Below are positions 18,706 to 28,085 of a stretch of DNA of 64,000 nt, in pieces. The translations under genes were made by a program, and so were the position numbers. The stretch's first letter is position 1. The number at the start of each line of letters is the position of its first letter. The DNA is from Sphaerospermopsis sp. SIO1G1 (GTDB lineage: Bacteria; Cyanobacteriota; Cyanobacteriia; Cyanobacteriales; Nostocaceae). The stretch covers positions 152,516-216,515 of the forward strand of contig JAAHFX010000009.1 in assembly GCA_010672785.1 (NCBI GenBank), given 5' to 3'. The notes beneath the pieces are model-generated. The model worked only from the letters and a program-made list of their open reading frames with translations, did not search any database and was not told the DNA's origin.

Positions 18706-19587
18706 TCATACAGAAAATGCAACTTTCTTTAAAATATTCATAGCTCCAACATTTTTAACTAGCTGCATTTGTTGGGAGTTTTTTACCAATAAACAGCCAG
18801 CAAAGCCTAAAGAATTGACTGAAATTGACTCATATTCTTCCTGAGAACGTGGTACAACTAACATCCATTCTCGTGTGGCTAAAAAATTATATGCTCCCGA
18901 TTGTTTTTGATTATCAATCGCCTGAATATTCACCAGTTCTAGTAAAGCATAATATTTGTCTAAGGTCATTTCTGGACTTTCATCAGGATACAAAGTTGTA
19001 AAAGCGTGTAAAAAAGGTAGTCCAGGGATAGTTGCAATACCATTTTTAAATTTAGCTTTTCCTAGTAATGGTGTAATTGGTATTTCGTATTCATGAATTG
19101 GTACTAATTGTAAATGCTTATGTCGTTGACTTGCTCCTGCTAATTTTCCACCATTATAAAATACCAAACCATTCACATCATTTAAAACTGCCCACATTGC
19201 CTGAAAATCTTCTAAAGTTAATAAACTTTCCTGTTCTTCAAAAGCACGGGTAATAATTAGTAAGTGATGATCAACAACATTAAACTTATTTAAAATACAA
19301 ACATGAGTTTGAGAAATATCAGTAACAAACAAGTCTTGTTCATAGGGTAAAAAAGGATTAAACTCTTTACCGGTTTCCTGCTTTTTTCTCTCTTGTTTCT
19401 CCTTAGCAGCCTGTTTCTGGGTTAAATTTGCTAAAATTCTGACTATAAATTTAACTTGTTCATTTTCAATAATTTCTAAATTTGTGGGAATAGACTTCAA
19501 TGCTCCACACTTTAAAGCATGAGTTGTCGTTTGTGCAATTTTTTCCCACAAACTTCCCGATGAAAATAGTATCTTACCCTGAGTCAT
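18706..19587 (-). CDS. Ap4A phosphorylase / ATP adenylyltransferase-like protein
   Basis: Likely degrades diadenosine tetraphosphate to ATP/ADP or adenylates with ADP, keeping alarmone-like dinucleotides low. The 293-residue product has the HIT-superfamily active-site region GASQRHKHLQLVPI (HxHxQ), the upstream NPFLPYEQDLFV and HVCILNKFNVVDHHLLIITR typical of fungal Apa1/Apa2 and cyanobacterial homologues, and a C-terminal DUF4922/ATP-transferase-like half (FLATREWMLVVPRS). Length matches cyanobacterial members. It converges with recN across the repeat array. Confidence 0.88.
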   Translation of the reverse strand: MTQGKILFSSGSLWEKIAQTTTHALKCGALKSIPTNLEIIENEQVKFIVRILANLTQKQAAKEKQERKKQETGKEFNPFLPYEQDLFVTDISQTHVCILNKFNVVDHHLLIITRAFEEQESLLTLEDFQAMWAVLNDVNGLVFYNGGKLAGASQRHKHLQLVPIHEYEIPITPLLGKAKFKNGIATIPGLPFLHAFTTLYPDESPEMTLDKYYALLELVNIQAIDNQKQSGAYNFLATREWMLVVPRSQEEYESISVNSLGFAGCLLVKNSQQMQLVKNVGAMNILKKVAFSV

Positions 19588-19643
19588 ATTTATTTTTATC
19601 TGTATTTATCTACTTTCAATTATACTCAAATTTTACATATATT

Positions 19644-19986
19644 TAGGGGTTGCTGAATAAATATAAAACCTTAATAGGTAAAGGGTTTTAGGCTATTTTA
19701 AATTCAAAAAGTGCAAGATATTTGAGGATCAGCACTTGACAACCTTGCACTTTTGTAGGACTTACGCAAAATATCTCTCAAAACCTCTTAACTTCGTTTC
19801 CTTCGCTTCCTTCGTGGTTCATTCTTCCGTAACTTCTGCGTAAGTCCTATTTTGGTAAAAATTCTTTTCTTCCCAACTCTTGAAACTGTTTCTTGTTCCC
19901 TATTCCCTATTCCCTATTCCCTGTCACCTATTCTCCACAGATCACTTTTATGGCTAAACGCCAAGCTCCGCTAACAGCAAGCCCTA
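19644..19986. mobile_element. MITE-like element (AGGGG/TTTGCTG...CAGCAAGCCCT type) carrying a nested insertion
   Basis: Starts AGGGGTTGCTGAATAA and ends near ACAGCAAGCCCTA. The interior (AAAAAGTGCAAGATATTTGAG, GGATCAGCA, then TTGCACTTT, later GGTAAAAATTCTTTTC, AACTCTTGAAAC, TTCCCT heptamers and CCACAGATCACTTTT) matches the element at 29404-29643 piece by piece. The copy is split between TTGCACTTT and GGTAAAAATTC by the 94-bp element at 19756-19849, so one mobile element has jumped into another. Confidence 0.75.
19756..19849. mobile_element. MITE-like element nested in the larger repeat
   Basis: TAGGACTTACGCA at the left and TGCGTAAGTCCTA at the right are perfect inverted repeats of a 94-bp element with TA at both ends. 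The interior holds CTTCGTTTCCTTCGCTTCC and TTCGTGGTTCATTCTTCCG, shared with 26540-26653. Confidence 0.85.
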
Positions 19987-19987
19987 T

Positions 19988-20773
19988 TTACACAGAATTA
20001 GTATTCCCTAAACCCTTCATAAACATCAAGATAATTAGCAAAATTCCTAAACCCAAAGCAGCAGTTGTGATCAGAAAATTATCTCCATGTTTAACAGCAA
20101 TTGCTAAAAACGCCCAAACTGTAACCCCTGTATAAGGGAGATCCCGATAATTAATCACCATAAAACCAGAGATAACTGCGGCTGTTATCAAAATAATTAC
20201 AGTCCAAATTTCCCCGCTGACACCAAAACCATTCCAGTTATTGAAAGATAAAGCACAAGCCACATTCACAATAGTTGCAACACTAATCCAACCTAGGTAT
20301 ATACTAATAGGATAATGAACGTAAAACTTTTTATTTCGACTAACACGTTGTTCACCAATTTCTAACCGTCGGTGCATCATAATTAAAGGGACTAAAATTC
20401 CCAACATAGCTAAAATAGAAACTCCAAAAAATCTGGATAAAAATAAGTAAACCCAAATACACTGGGAAATAGAAGCAACTACCAACAAATACCCAGTTTT
20501 ACGCAAATCTGGATCTGCTTTTTGACTAGGAAGAAATTGGTAAACTCCCAAAGCAAACAAACCTAGGTAAATTAAACCCCAGATAATAAAAGCATAATTA
20601 GCAGGAATAATCAAAACATCCTGGAATAAAGAGTTAGAAATTTCTCCAATACTCATACCATTGAGGGGAGCAACATTGGATATTACATTGACAGCAAAAC
20701 CGCCAACTATCGCCGCTAAGGTAGTACACTGTCTGAGAAAATCCTGATTATTACTAAAATTAGACTCTTTCAT
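19988..20773 (-). CDS. TspO/MBR-related membrane protein (tryptophan-rich sensory protein-like)
   Basis: A 261-residue integral membrane protein with about seven hydrophobic segments. Two stretches recall TspO: NYAFIIWGLIYLGLFALGVYQ near residue 58, and YPISIYLGWISVATIVNVAC near residue 154. Cyanobacterial proteins of this size are usually labelled TspO-like; canonical TspO is shorter (about 160 residues, five helices), so function in porphyrin or stress signalling is only a guess. The extra helices are at the C-terminal end. No operon partner: it diverges from proS by about 210 bases. Confidence 0.65.
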   Translation of the reverse strand: MKESNFSNNQDFLRQCTTLAAIVGGFAVNVISNVAPLNGMSIGEISNSLFQDVLIIPANYAFIIWGLIYLGLFALGVYQFLPSQKADPDLRKTGYLLVVASISQCIWVYLFLSRFFGVSILAMLGILVPLIMMHRRLEIGEQRVSRNKKFYVHYPISIYLGWISVATIVNVACALSFNNWNGFGVSGEIWTVIILITAAVISGFMVINYRDLPYTGVTVWAFLAIAVKHGDNFLITTAALGLGILLIILMFMKGLGNTNSV

Positions 20774-20983
20774 GACAACTTGACATAAAATATATATTCT
20801 GTCTCTACTTTTAGCTTACATCTTTCTCACTTCCAGTCAGGTGGTTGACACTAAAGCGTCAAGAAGATGGAGGAAAAGTAATACAAAATTACAACTGTTG
20901 GAAAATACAAAATGTTTATAGAATTACCTGTTGCTTTTTTATTCGGTAATTTATAAACAAATTATTGGTAAAGGAAAAAAACG

Positions 20984-23011
20984 ATGCGACTATCACAAAT
21001 GTTATTGGTTACACTGAGGGATAATCCAGCAGATGCCGAAATTCCCAGTCATAAACTCTTACTCCGCGCAGGTTACATCCGTCGCATCGGTAGTGGTGTC
21101 TATGCTTATCTTCCTTTAATGTGGCGCGTTTTACAAAAAATTTCTCAGATAGTACGGGAAGAAATGAATGCTACAGGCGCACAGGAATGCTTGTTACCAC
21201 AGATACAACCGGCGGAGTTATGGAAGGAGTCGGGAAGATGGGATACCTATACTAAAGCTGAAGGAATTATGTTTTCCCTGATTGATCGAAGGGAACAACA
21301 ATTGGGCTTAGGGCCCACCCATGAGGAAGTAATGACCGCTGTTGCCCGTGATATGATCCGTTCATATCGTCAATTACCGCTACACTTATATCAAATTCAA
21401 ACTAAATTCCGGGATGAAATTCGCCCTCGGTTTGGGTTAATGCGGGGGAGAGAATTTATCATGAAAGATGGTTATTCTTTCCATGTAGATGAGGAAAGTT
21501 TAAAGCAAACATACCAAGATATGTATACGGCATATCATAATATGTTGCGTCGTTGTGGTTTAGCTTTTCGAGCAGTAGAAGCTGACTCTGGTGCTATTGG
21601 TGGTTCTGGTTCAACCGAATTTATGGTTTTAGCAGATGCTGGAGAAGATGAGGTTCTCTACACAGAAGATGGTAAATATGCAGCAAATGTAGAAAAGGCC
21701 GTTTCTTTACCTGGGGATACTCAAACTTCGCCTTTTACAAGTTTTGAAAAGCGGGAAACTCCGGAAACAGAAACTATTGACAAACTCTGTGCTTATTTAC
21801 AATGTTCTCCTACCCAAATTGTGAAGAATGTTTTGTATAAGGCAGTTAGTGCTAATGATAATACTTTATTAGTTCTGGTAAGTATTCGCGGTGATCAAGA
21901 AGTTAATGAAGTTAAGTTGCTGAACGAATTATCAAAAGTAAAAGATCAGTATGGGAGAACTTCAACAGTCATATCATTAACTGTTTCTGATACTAATGAT
22001 CAAAATATATGGTCAACAAAATCTTTACCTGTTGGCTATCTTGGCCCGGATTTACCTAATGATTATATTGCTAATCGTAGTTTAACTAGGCAAGAGCTTA
22101 ATGAAGAATTGGCAATAAGTATGGAAGAATTGGATGGCATTCTTGAAAATTTACCATTATCTCCATCATATCAACTGCTTGATGTCAGAGAAGCAATTCA
22201 AAGAAAAATTAATTCATCTACATCTAATATTCCTGCTCAAGTAATAATGTTGGATGCAATTGCGAAAATTAGAAGCTTGCAGTTACAATATCCGATTCCC
22301 AAATTTCTCAGATATATTGATCAAACAGCCGCAGAGTTAAATAATTTTATCACTGGTGCAAACGAAAGAGATTTTCACTTAGTGGGAGCAAATTGGGGTG
22401 AGCAAATTCAACTACCAGATGAGGAAGCTTTTACAGTAGATATTCGGAAAGCTAGGCCAGGTGATCGCTCTGTACATGATCAAAGCCAAACCCTAAAATC
22501 TGCAAGAGGTATAGAAGCAGGTCACATCTTCCAATTAGGAACAAAATATTCCCAAGCAATGGGAGCAAATTATACCAACGAACAAGGGGTAGAAAAACCA
22601 TTATTGATGGGTTGTTATGGTGTAGGAGTTTCTCGGTTAGCCCAATCAGCAGTAGAACAGTCCTACGATCAAGATGGGATAATATGGCCAATAGCGATCA
22701 CACCCTATCACGCCATTATTTGTATTCCCAACATCAATGATACTAAACAAGTAGAAATAGCTGAACAACTCTACACAGATATGAATAAAGTAGGTGTAGA
22801 AACCTTACTTGATGATCGTAATGAACGAGCAGGTGTAAAATTCAAAGATGCCGATTTAATTGGTATACCCTTCAGAATAGTCACCGGTAGAGCGATCGCC
22901 AACGGTAAAGTAGAAGTAGTCAAACGAGCAACCCGTGAATCACAAGAAATAGCTATTAACGAAGTTGTCAACACATTAAAACAATGGATTCAACAAGCAA
23001 TAGTTGAGTAA
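20984..23011 (+). CDS. proS: prolyl-tRNA synthetase
   Basis: Charges tRNA-Pro with proline. The 675-residue class II enzyme starts MRLSQMLLVTLRDNP and has motif 1 (GAQECLLPQIQPAELW), the catalytic TxE region GLGPTHEEV, motif 2 (FRDEIRPRFGLMRGREF), the YbaK-type editing insertion (about 225-440), motif 3 (GCYGVGVSRLAQSA), and the C-terminal anticodon-binding domain (LDDRNERAGVKFKDADLIG). I recall cyanobacterial ProRS at about 600 residues, so this protein seems roughly 70 longer, with the extra sequence apparently around 375-455 at the end of the editing domain. AAAGGA precedes the ATG. Confidence 0.96.
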   Translation: MRLSQMLLVTLRDNPADAEIPSHKLLLRAGYIRRIGSGVYAYLPLMWRVLQKISQIVREEMNATGAQECLLPQIQPAELWKESGRWDTYTKAEGIMFSLIDRREQQLGLGPTHEEVMTAVARDMIRSYRQLPLHLYQIQTKFRDEIRPRFGLMRGREFIMKDGYSFHVDEESLKQTYQDMYTAYHNMLRRCGLAFRAVEADSGAIGGSGSTEFMVLADAGEDEVLYTEDGKYAANVEKAVSLPGDTQTSPFTSFEKRETPETETIDKLCAYLQCSPTQIVKNVLYKAVSANDNTLLVLVSIRGDQEVNEVKLLNELSKVKDQYGRTSTVISLTVSDTNDQNIWSTKSLPVGYLGPDLPNDYIANRSLTRQELNEELAISMEELDGILENLPLSPSYQLLDVREAIQRKINSSTSNIPAQVIMLDAIAKIRSLQLQYPIPKFLRYIDQTAAELNNFITGANERDFHLVGANWGEQIQLPDEEAFTVDIRKARPGDRSVHDQSQTLKSARGIEAGHIFQLGTKYSQAMGANYTNEQGVEKPLLMGCYGVGVSRLAQSAVEQSYDQDGIIWPIAITPYHAIICIPNINDTKQVEIAEQLYTDMNKVGVETLLDDRNERAGVKFKDADLIGIPFRIVTGRAIANGKVEVVKRATRESQEIAINEVVNTLKQWIQQAIVE

Positions 23012-23076
23012 CAAGAGAGTTAAATTAAACTCCTGTATGTAGTGCGGGCATATTGCCCGCATTTAATATTAGTCAT

Positions 23077-23184
23077 ATCAGTTATCAGTTATCAGTTGTC
23101 AGTTTTCAGTTTTCAGTTACCAGTTTTCAGTTACCAGTTACCAGTTTTCAGTTATCACTGTTCACTGTTCACTGTTCACTGTTA
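23077..23184. repeat. STRR heptamer array
   Basis: AGTTATC, AGTTTTC and AGTTACC heptamers, then ACTGTTC heptamers, between the convergent ends of proS and the DM13 gene. A short GCGGGCATATTGCCCGC palindrome sits just before it (about 23044-23060). Confidence 0.9.
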
Positions 23185-23212
23185 ACCAATCACTTTTTGC
23201 TGCAAACCATAT

Positions 23213-23692
23213 TTAAGCTTTTTGCATACGAGCATAACCAAAAGTAACATTAAATCTTTCACACCAGATAGCAACAGATTTAAAATCATCTAGATCCAAG
23301 TTCGCTGGAATTTCGTAACGTTGAGTGCCATCAAACTTTTTGAGTGGTGAAATTGTGACGTAGTTTTTCGCTTTAAGATTTACAGGTACATTGTTTTTGC
23401 GGTGGAGAACTACTCTTACTTTTGGTCCTCGTGCTGTAGTAAAAGCTTTGTCAAACTCGAGATAACGCTTACCATTAACCTTAACAATTTTAGCTATACC
23501 ATTAGTGGGGTGATCTTGTTCTACGGTAACAAAGCTACCAGAAGCAATTAGTGATTGAGATTTCTTGGCAAGAATAGTAGTTTCCTGTGCAGGACGCGCT
23601 TCTGCAACTCCAGGATTAACAGCTAATTGTCCAAAGCTACCGAATAAGACAATTGATGTGATTCCTAAACCAGCTAATTTGTTGAATTTCAT
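23213..23692 (-). CDS. secreted DM13-domain protein
   Basis: The 159-residue product begins with a signal peptide (MKFNKLAGLGITSIVLFGSFG, cleavage probably near AEA). The mature part is a DM13 domain: GSFVTVEQDHPTNGIAKIV, YLEFDKAFTTARGPKVRVVL, YVTISPLKKFDGTQRYEIP, and the hallmark SVAIWCERFNVTFGYA with the conserved Cys. DM13 domains are proposed redox or electron-transfer modules in extracytoplasmic proteins; the partner is unknown. Likely periplasmic or exported. It converges with proS. Confidence 0.88.
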   Translation of the reverse strand: MKFNKLAGLGITSIVLFGSFGQLAVNPGVAEARPAQETTILAKKSQSLIASGSFVTVEQDHPTNGIAKIVKVNGKRYLEFDKAFTTARGPKVRVVLHRKNNVPVNLKAKNYVTISPLKKFDGTQRYEIPANLDLDDFKSVAIWCERFNVTFGYARMQKA

Positions 23693-23880
23693 GGTTATTG
23701 CTCCTTCAAGTTTTGTGTTTGGTAGTTTTCTTTTCCTTGATTACTAATATCGGTGATGAAACTGAAGAGCTTGTGATGAATAACTGAGGGTTTGTTAAGC
23801 GTTATCTGAGAAAACTGAGAGATTTGGGTGAAGGTAGTATGTTACGGCTGGCTGTCCGCGCAGCGTGCCGTCAGGCATAT

Positions 23881-24003
23881 ACAGCAGATTTCATATTGGT
23901 GAGGTACACTGTTGGCCGGCAAGATGCCCACCCCACACAAGATGCCCATCCCACAAGAGTTTCATGGTTATGATTTGTACCTCATAGGAACGAAATCTGC
24001 TGT
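23881..24003. mobile_element. MITE-like element, ACAGCAGATTTC termini
   Basis: Left end ACAGCAGATTTC and right end GAAATCTGCTGT are perfect 12-bp inverted repeats around a 123-bp element with internal GAGGTAC/GTACCTC arms and the repeated word AAGATGCCCACCCCACA. Just before it (23851-23880) is the short palindromic repeat GCTGTCCGCGCAGCGTGCCG, also present at 61687. The rest of 23693-24215 holds TGTTCCC heptamers (about 24047-24085) and the hpnA promoter region, no gene. Confidence 0.75.
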
Positions 24004-24215
24004 AATTCCTGCTGAAAGGAAAAATCGTTCCCATCAAATTCTTGAAACTGTTCCCTGTTCCCTGTTCCCTGTTCCCTGTTTCCTCCCACAGATAACTTTT
24101 TACTACAAAATTTGATACCTAAAAGATAAATTCTTTGACATACTTACCGACCTGAAGGTGTACTGATTTTTGACGGATAATTAAAATAACATTTTCAGGA
24201 GTGAGAGGTGAGGAA

Positions 24216-25202
24216 ATGCGAGCATTTGTGACCGGTGGTACGGGTTTTGTGGGTTCTCATGTCGTGCGATCGCTATTACAAGCAGGATATCAAGTAACAG
24301 CATTAGCACGGGGTAATAGTAACCTGAAAAACCTAAAAGGGTTAGAAATAGATATAGTTAAAAGTGATCTAAATGACTCAAATATCGTGGACAAGATGCG
24401 TGGTTGTAACTATTTATTTCATGTAGCTGCCCATTACTCTTTGTGGCAGAAAGATAGAGAGTTACTATATTTGCATAACGTCGAAGGGACAAGAAACTTA
24501 TTAGCAGCAGCCCAGAAAGCAGGAATAGAACGCACAGTTTATACCAGTTCAGTCGCAGCCATTGGTGTAGGTAAAAATGGCAAAATTGCCGATGAAAGTC
24601 ATCAAAGTCCAGTAGAAAAATTGGTAGGAGACTATAAAAAATCCAAATTTTTAGCAGAACAAGTAGCGATCGCCGCGGCCAAACAAGGACAGGATATAGT
24701 CATAGTAAATCCTAGTAGTCCCATTGGGCCATTGGACATTAAACCCACACCCACAGGGGATATCATTTTAAGGTTTTTACGGCAACAAATGCCAGCCTAT
24801 GTAGATACTGGTTTGAACTTCATTGATGTTAGAGATGTAGCCCAGGGACATATATTAGCCTTAGAAAAAGGAAAATCAGGCGATCGCTACATTTTAGGTA
24901 ATCAAAATCTCAGTCTTAAACAACTACTAGAAATCCTATCCGAAATAACTGGCATCAAACCACCATCGGTATCCGTTCCCAGTTTTTTACCATTAAGCAT
25001 TGCTTGGATAGAAGAAAAAATTCTTGCACCCATCGGCAAAACTCCCACAGTTCCCATAGATGGTGTTCGCATGGCACAGCAACCAATGTATTATGATGCT
25101 TCCAAGGCCATCCGTGAATTAAGTCTACCCCAGTCTCCTGTGAAAGTAGCACTGAACGACGCGGTGGACTGGTTTGTTAGCAATGGTTACGTCAATAGGT
25201 GA
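24216..25202 (+). CDS. hpnA: hopanoid-associated sugar epimerase HpnA (extended SDR)
   Basis: NAD(P)-binding extended short-chain dehydrogenase of 328 residues, placed in hopanoid side-chain biosynthesis by family and context. It has the glycine motif VTGGTGFVGSHVV at the N-terminus, YTSSVAAIG with the active Ser, the YKKSK catalytic Tyr-Lys pair, and VNPSSPIGPLDIKPTPTG, which is typical of HpnA. The frame extends upstream to a GTG at 24201, but the ATG at 24216 sits right after GAGGTGAGGAA, a good Shine-Dalgarno. hpnH follows 50 bases downstream on the same strand, so the two are probably cotranscribed. Confidence 0.92.
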   Translation: MRAFVTGGTGFVGSHVVRSLLQAGYQVTALARGNSNLKNLKGLEIDIVKSDLNDSNIVDKMRGCNYLFHVAAHYSLWQKDRELLYLHNVEGTRNLLAAAQKAGIERTVYTSSVAAIGVGKNGKIADESHQSPVEKLVGDYKKSKFLAEQVAIAAAKQGQDIVIVNPSSPIGPLDIKPTPTGDIILRFLRQQMPAYVDTGLNFIDVRDVAQGHILALEKGKSGDRYILGNQNLSLKQLLEILSEITGIKPPSVSVPSFLPLSIAWIEEKILAPIGKTPTVPIDGVRMAQQPMYYDASKAIRELSLPQSPVKVALNDAVDWFVSNGYVNR

Positions 25203-25252
25203 CAGGTAACAACTGACAACTAATTTATTTAAAACTGAGGAGTGTTAGCGAA

Positions 25253-26272
25253 ATGGCAATTAATTTACAACAAGCAATAGATATTGGTAAGTATTTGGTG
25301 ACACAACGTTTTTTAGGACGTAAACGTTTTCCACTGGTGTTAATGCTAGAACCTTTATTTCGTTGTAACTTAGCTTGTTCTGGTTGTGGAAAAATCCAAC
25401 ATCCTACAGAAGTTTTAAAACAAAATCTCACCCCAGAACAATGTTTTACCGCAGTAGAAGAATGTGGCGCACCAGTAGTTTCTATTCCTGGAGGAGAACC
25501 TTTATTACATCCACAAATTGATGAAATAGTCCAAGGTTTAGTAGATCGCAAGAAGTATGTTTACTTGTGTACTAATGGTTTATTACTAGAAAAAAGTCTG
25601 CACAAATTTAAGCCTTCTCCCTATCTCACTTTTAGTGTTCATTTGGATGGGATGAGAGAATGGCATGATCAATGTGTAGATAGAAAAGGAGTTTTTGATA
25701 CTGCTGTCCAAGCAATTAAATTGGCTAAATCTCAAGGTTTCCGTGTTACTACAAACACAACTATTTTTGAAGGTTGTAATGTCACACAAATGCAGGAATT
25801 TTTCGATTTCCTAGATACATTAGGTGTAGATGGAATGATGATTTCTCCTGGTTACAGTTATGAATGGGCACCAGATCAGGATCATTTCCTACAACGCGAA
25901 CAAACCCGTGCTTTATTTAGAGAAATTCTCGCACCTTATAAAGCCGGTAAAAAGAATTGGAACTTTAATCATAATCCTTTGTTTTTAGATTTTTTAATTG
26001 GTGAAAAAGACTATGAATGTACACCTTGGGGGAGTCCTAGTTACAGTGTTTTAGGATGGCAAAAACCCTGTTATCTATTGAATGAAGGTTATTATCAAAC
26101 TTTTCAAGAATTGTTAGATCAAACCGATTGGAGTCAATATGGACACAGTAGCGGTAATCCTAAATGTGCTGACTGTATGGTGCATTGTGGTTATGAACCT
26201 ACCGCCGCAATGGATGCAATGCAGCCTCAAAATATAGGACGTTCTTTAGGTACTGTATTTGGTAGAGGATAG
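25253..26272 (+). CDS. hpnH: hopanoid biosynthesis radical SAM protein HpnH (adenosylhopane synthase)
   Basis: Radical SAM enzyme that joins the 5'-deoxyadenosyl group to diploptene, the first step of making C35 hopanoids. The 339-residue protein has the cluster motif CNLACSGC (Cys38, Cys42, Cys45), PGGEPLLHPQID, FSVHLDGMREWHD, and the C-terminal GNPKCADCMVHCGYEP cysteine patch. The sequence follows the HpnH family closely and the length is normal. It sits downstream of hpnA; no squalene-hopene cyclase gene is in the window. In heterocystous cyanobacteria hopanoids and glycolipids shape cell envelopes, but no direct link to heterocysts is shown here. Confidence 0.95.
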   Translation: MAINLQQAIDIGKYLVTQRFLGRKRFPLVLMLEPLFRCNLACSGCGKIQHPTEVLKQNLTPEQCFTAVEECGAPVVSIPGGEPLLHPQIDEIVQGLVDRKKYVYLCTNGLLLEKSLHKFKPSPYLTFSVHLDGMREWHDQCVDRKGVFDTAVQAIKLAKSQGFRVTTNTTIFEGCNVTQMQEFFDFLDTLGVDGMMISPGYSYEWAPDQDHFLQREQTRALFREILAPYKAGKKNWNFNHNPLFLDFLIGEKDYECTPWGSPSYSVLGWQKPCYLLNEGYYQTFQELLDQTDWSQYGHSSGNPKCADCMVHCGYEPTAAMDAMQPQNIGRSLGTVFGRG

Positions 26273-26284
26273 GGTTTAGATTAT

Positions 26285-26432
26285 TTCAGTTATCAGTTAT
26301 TCAGTTATTCAGTTATCAATTATCAGTTATCAGTTATCAGTTATCAATTATCAATTATCAATTATCAGTTATCAGTTATCAGTTATCAGTTATCAATTAT
26401 CAGTTATCAGTTATCAATTATCAGTTGTCAGT
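26285..26432. repeat. STRR heptamer array
   Basis: About twenty heptamers of AGTTATC and AATTATC type, the longest nearly uninterrupted array in this part, directly after hpnH. Confidence 0.92.
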
Positions 26433-26539
26433 ACCTCTGGCTGAAGTAAGAGGCTTGAAATCAGGAATATTCTCTCTTTTGATTCGCAGATAAATTTTCA
26501 CGAATTAACATTATTCAAAATACAGGATTAAATACAGTG

Positions 26540-26653
26540 AGGACTTACGCAAAATATCTCTGCAACCCTCTTATCTTCGTTTTCTATCCCTTCGGGAAGC
26601 TCCGCTAATGTGTCCTTCGTGGTTCATTCTTCCATAACTTCTGCGTAAATCCT
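26540..26653. mobile_element. MITE-like element with internal palindrome
   Basis: AGGACTTACGCA at the left and TGCGTAAATCCT at the right, with one mismatch, bound a 114-bp relative of the 19756 element. The interior carries an extra palindromic repeat (CCCTTCGGGAAGCTCCGC), absent from 19756, which explains the larger size. The remaining gap to queC contains TGCACCC heptamers and, near 26922-26940, another TTTTTGCTGCAAACCCTA repeat end. Confidence 0.75.
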
Positions 26654-26943
26654 GACAGTATTTGCCATATCTATTTTTATTGGAGAAAGGGTTATGGCAA
26701 TTATGTGTTTCTTCTTACGTCATATCAAATGCGTTAGTATCAGAATGATATGTTTTCCTCACCTAGGGACAAACCCGCCGTGGTTGCCCCAGAAATGATA
26801 ATATATATTCCCCACAGATATTGATATTAAACAAAGCGATATTCAAGGAATAATACCGATACACTCGGAAACGATATTAATTCTCTCCCTGCACCCTGCA
26901 CCCTGCCTCTTAGGCTTCACGACAAGACTTTTTGCTGCAAACC

Positions 26944-27618
26944 CTACATATACTGCACAGGATCTTCCATACCCAATTCAGAAAAAGCAGCTAAACGCAA
27001 CTGACACGAATCACAAACACCACAAGCTCGCTCACCACCAGCATAACAAGACCAGGTTAGCTCCCAAGGAACATTCAATTGATTACCAAGTTGGATAATT
27101 TCTGTTTTTTTCAAATCAATCAGTGGTGCAAAAATTTGAATAGCTTTTCCTTCTCGACCTTGTTTTGTACCCAAATGGAAAACTTCTTGCATCGCTTCAA
27201 TATAATCAGAACGACAATCAGGATAACCAGAGTAGTCTAAAGCATTAACACCAATATATATCCGCTCTGCACCGATAGTTTCAGCATAACTCAAAGCAAA
27301 ACTTAAAAAAATTGTATTCCGGGCAGGAACATAAGTAACTGGAATATTTTCAGACATTTCATCAATAGAACGATCTTGAGGTAATGCGATCCCATTATCA
27401 GTCAAAGCTGAACCACCCCATAGACGCAAATCGAAATTGACTATTTGATGTTGAGCAACCCCTACAGATTTAGCAACTAGCCTAGCTGACTGTAACTCTC
27501 TTTGATGTCGCTGTTGATAATCAAAAGAAATTGCGTAACATTCACAACCATCCGCTTTAGCTTGATAAATAACTGTAGACGAATCTAATCCACCAGACAA
27601 CAAAATTACAGCTTTCAT
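26944..27618 (-). CDS. queC: 7-cyano-7-deazaguanine synthase QueC
   Basis: ATP-dependent conversion of 7-carboxy-7-deazaguanine to preQ0, on the queuosine/deazapurine pathway. The 224-residue product has the PP-loop SGGLDSST near the N-terminus, FDYQQRHQREL, YVPARNTIFLSFALSYAE, and the C-terminal zinc site CYAGGERACGVCDSCQLR with four cysteines. The open frame extends 19 codons upstream, but QueC proteins start MKAVILLSGG, so I use that ATG. preQ0 serves tRNA modification and, in some bacteria, DNA modification; no dpd genes are in the window. Confidence 0.95.
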   Translation of the reverse strand: MKAVILLSGGLDSSTVIYQAKADGCECYAISFDYQQRHQRELQSARLVAKSVGVAQHQIVNFDLRLWGGSALTDNGIALPQDRSIDEMSENIPVTYVPARNTIFLSFALSYAETIGAERIYIGVNALDYSGYPDCRSDYIEAMQEVFHLGTKQGREGKAIQIFAPLIDLKKTEIIQLGNQLNVPWELTWSCYAGGERACGVCDSCQLRLAAFSELGMEDPVQYM

Positions 27619-28085
27619 AATAGAACAAAATCTCAAAAAATCACTAACACCAATTTCAACCAAAAGGTGAGACAATCAACAAAATGCAACAAATAGAAAA
27701 TTAAATTCAAAATGAAAAAAGCAATTTATAGTATCCACAGCAACATTGTTACAGATCATCCTGTAGAAAGCTACACTCATTGATAATTTTACTGAAAGAA
27801 GAATGTAATTTATTTATCTCTTTAAAATTTAGTGGTCATCATAATTACTAATTACCCAAGTTACACTTAATGACTTTTATGTAGTTATGATAAGGATTGT
27901 CTACTAAAGCAAAAGACACGTTTTTAATGTGTTAACTACACACCAGAGTGCAATTTTTAACTACCCATCCAAAAATTAACAGTAAAGTGGGAACTGAATA
28001 TAAACTTTGAAATTCTTCATAAATATAACCACTATGTTAACATCTGGATGGTTTTAGACGGATTGCACTTGGTAATTCAGTATAA
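27619..28085. other. gap between queC and the oxidoreductase gene
   Basis: About 470 AT-rich bases separate the divergent genes. I see no conserved small ORF, hairpin terminator or repeat; it should hold both promoters. Confidence 0.45.

Noticed and set aside
26285..26432. Possible CRISPR array
   Set aside because: The periodicity is 7 bases with no spacers; it is an STRR.
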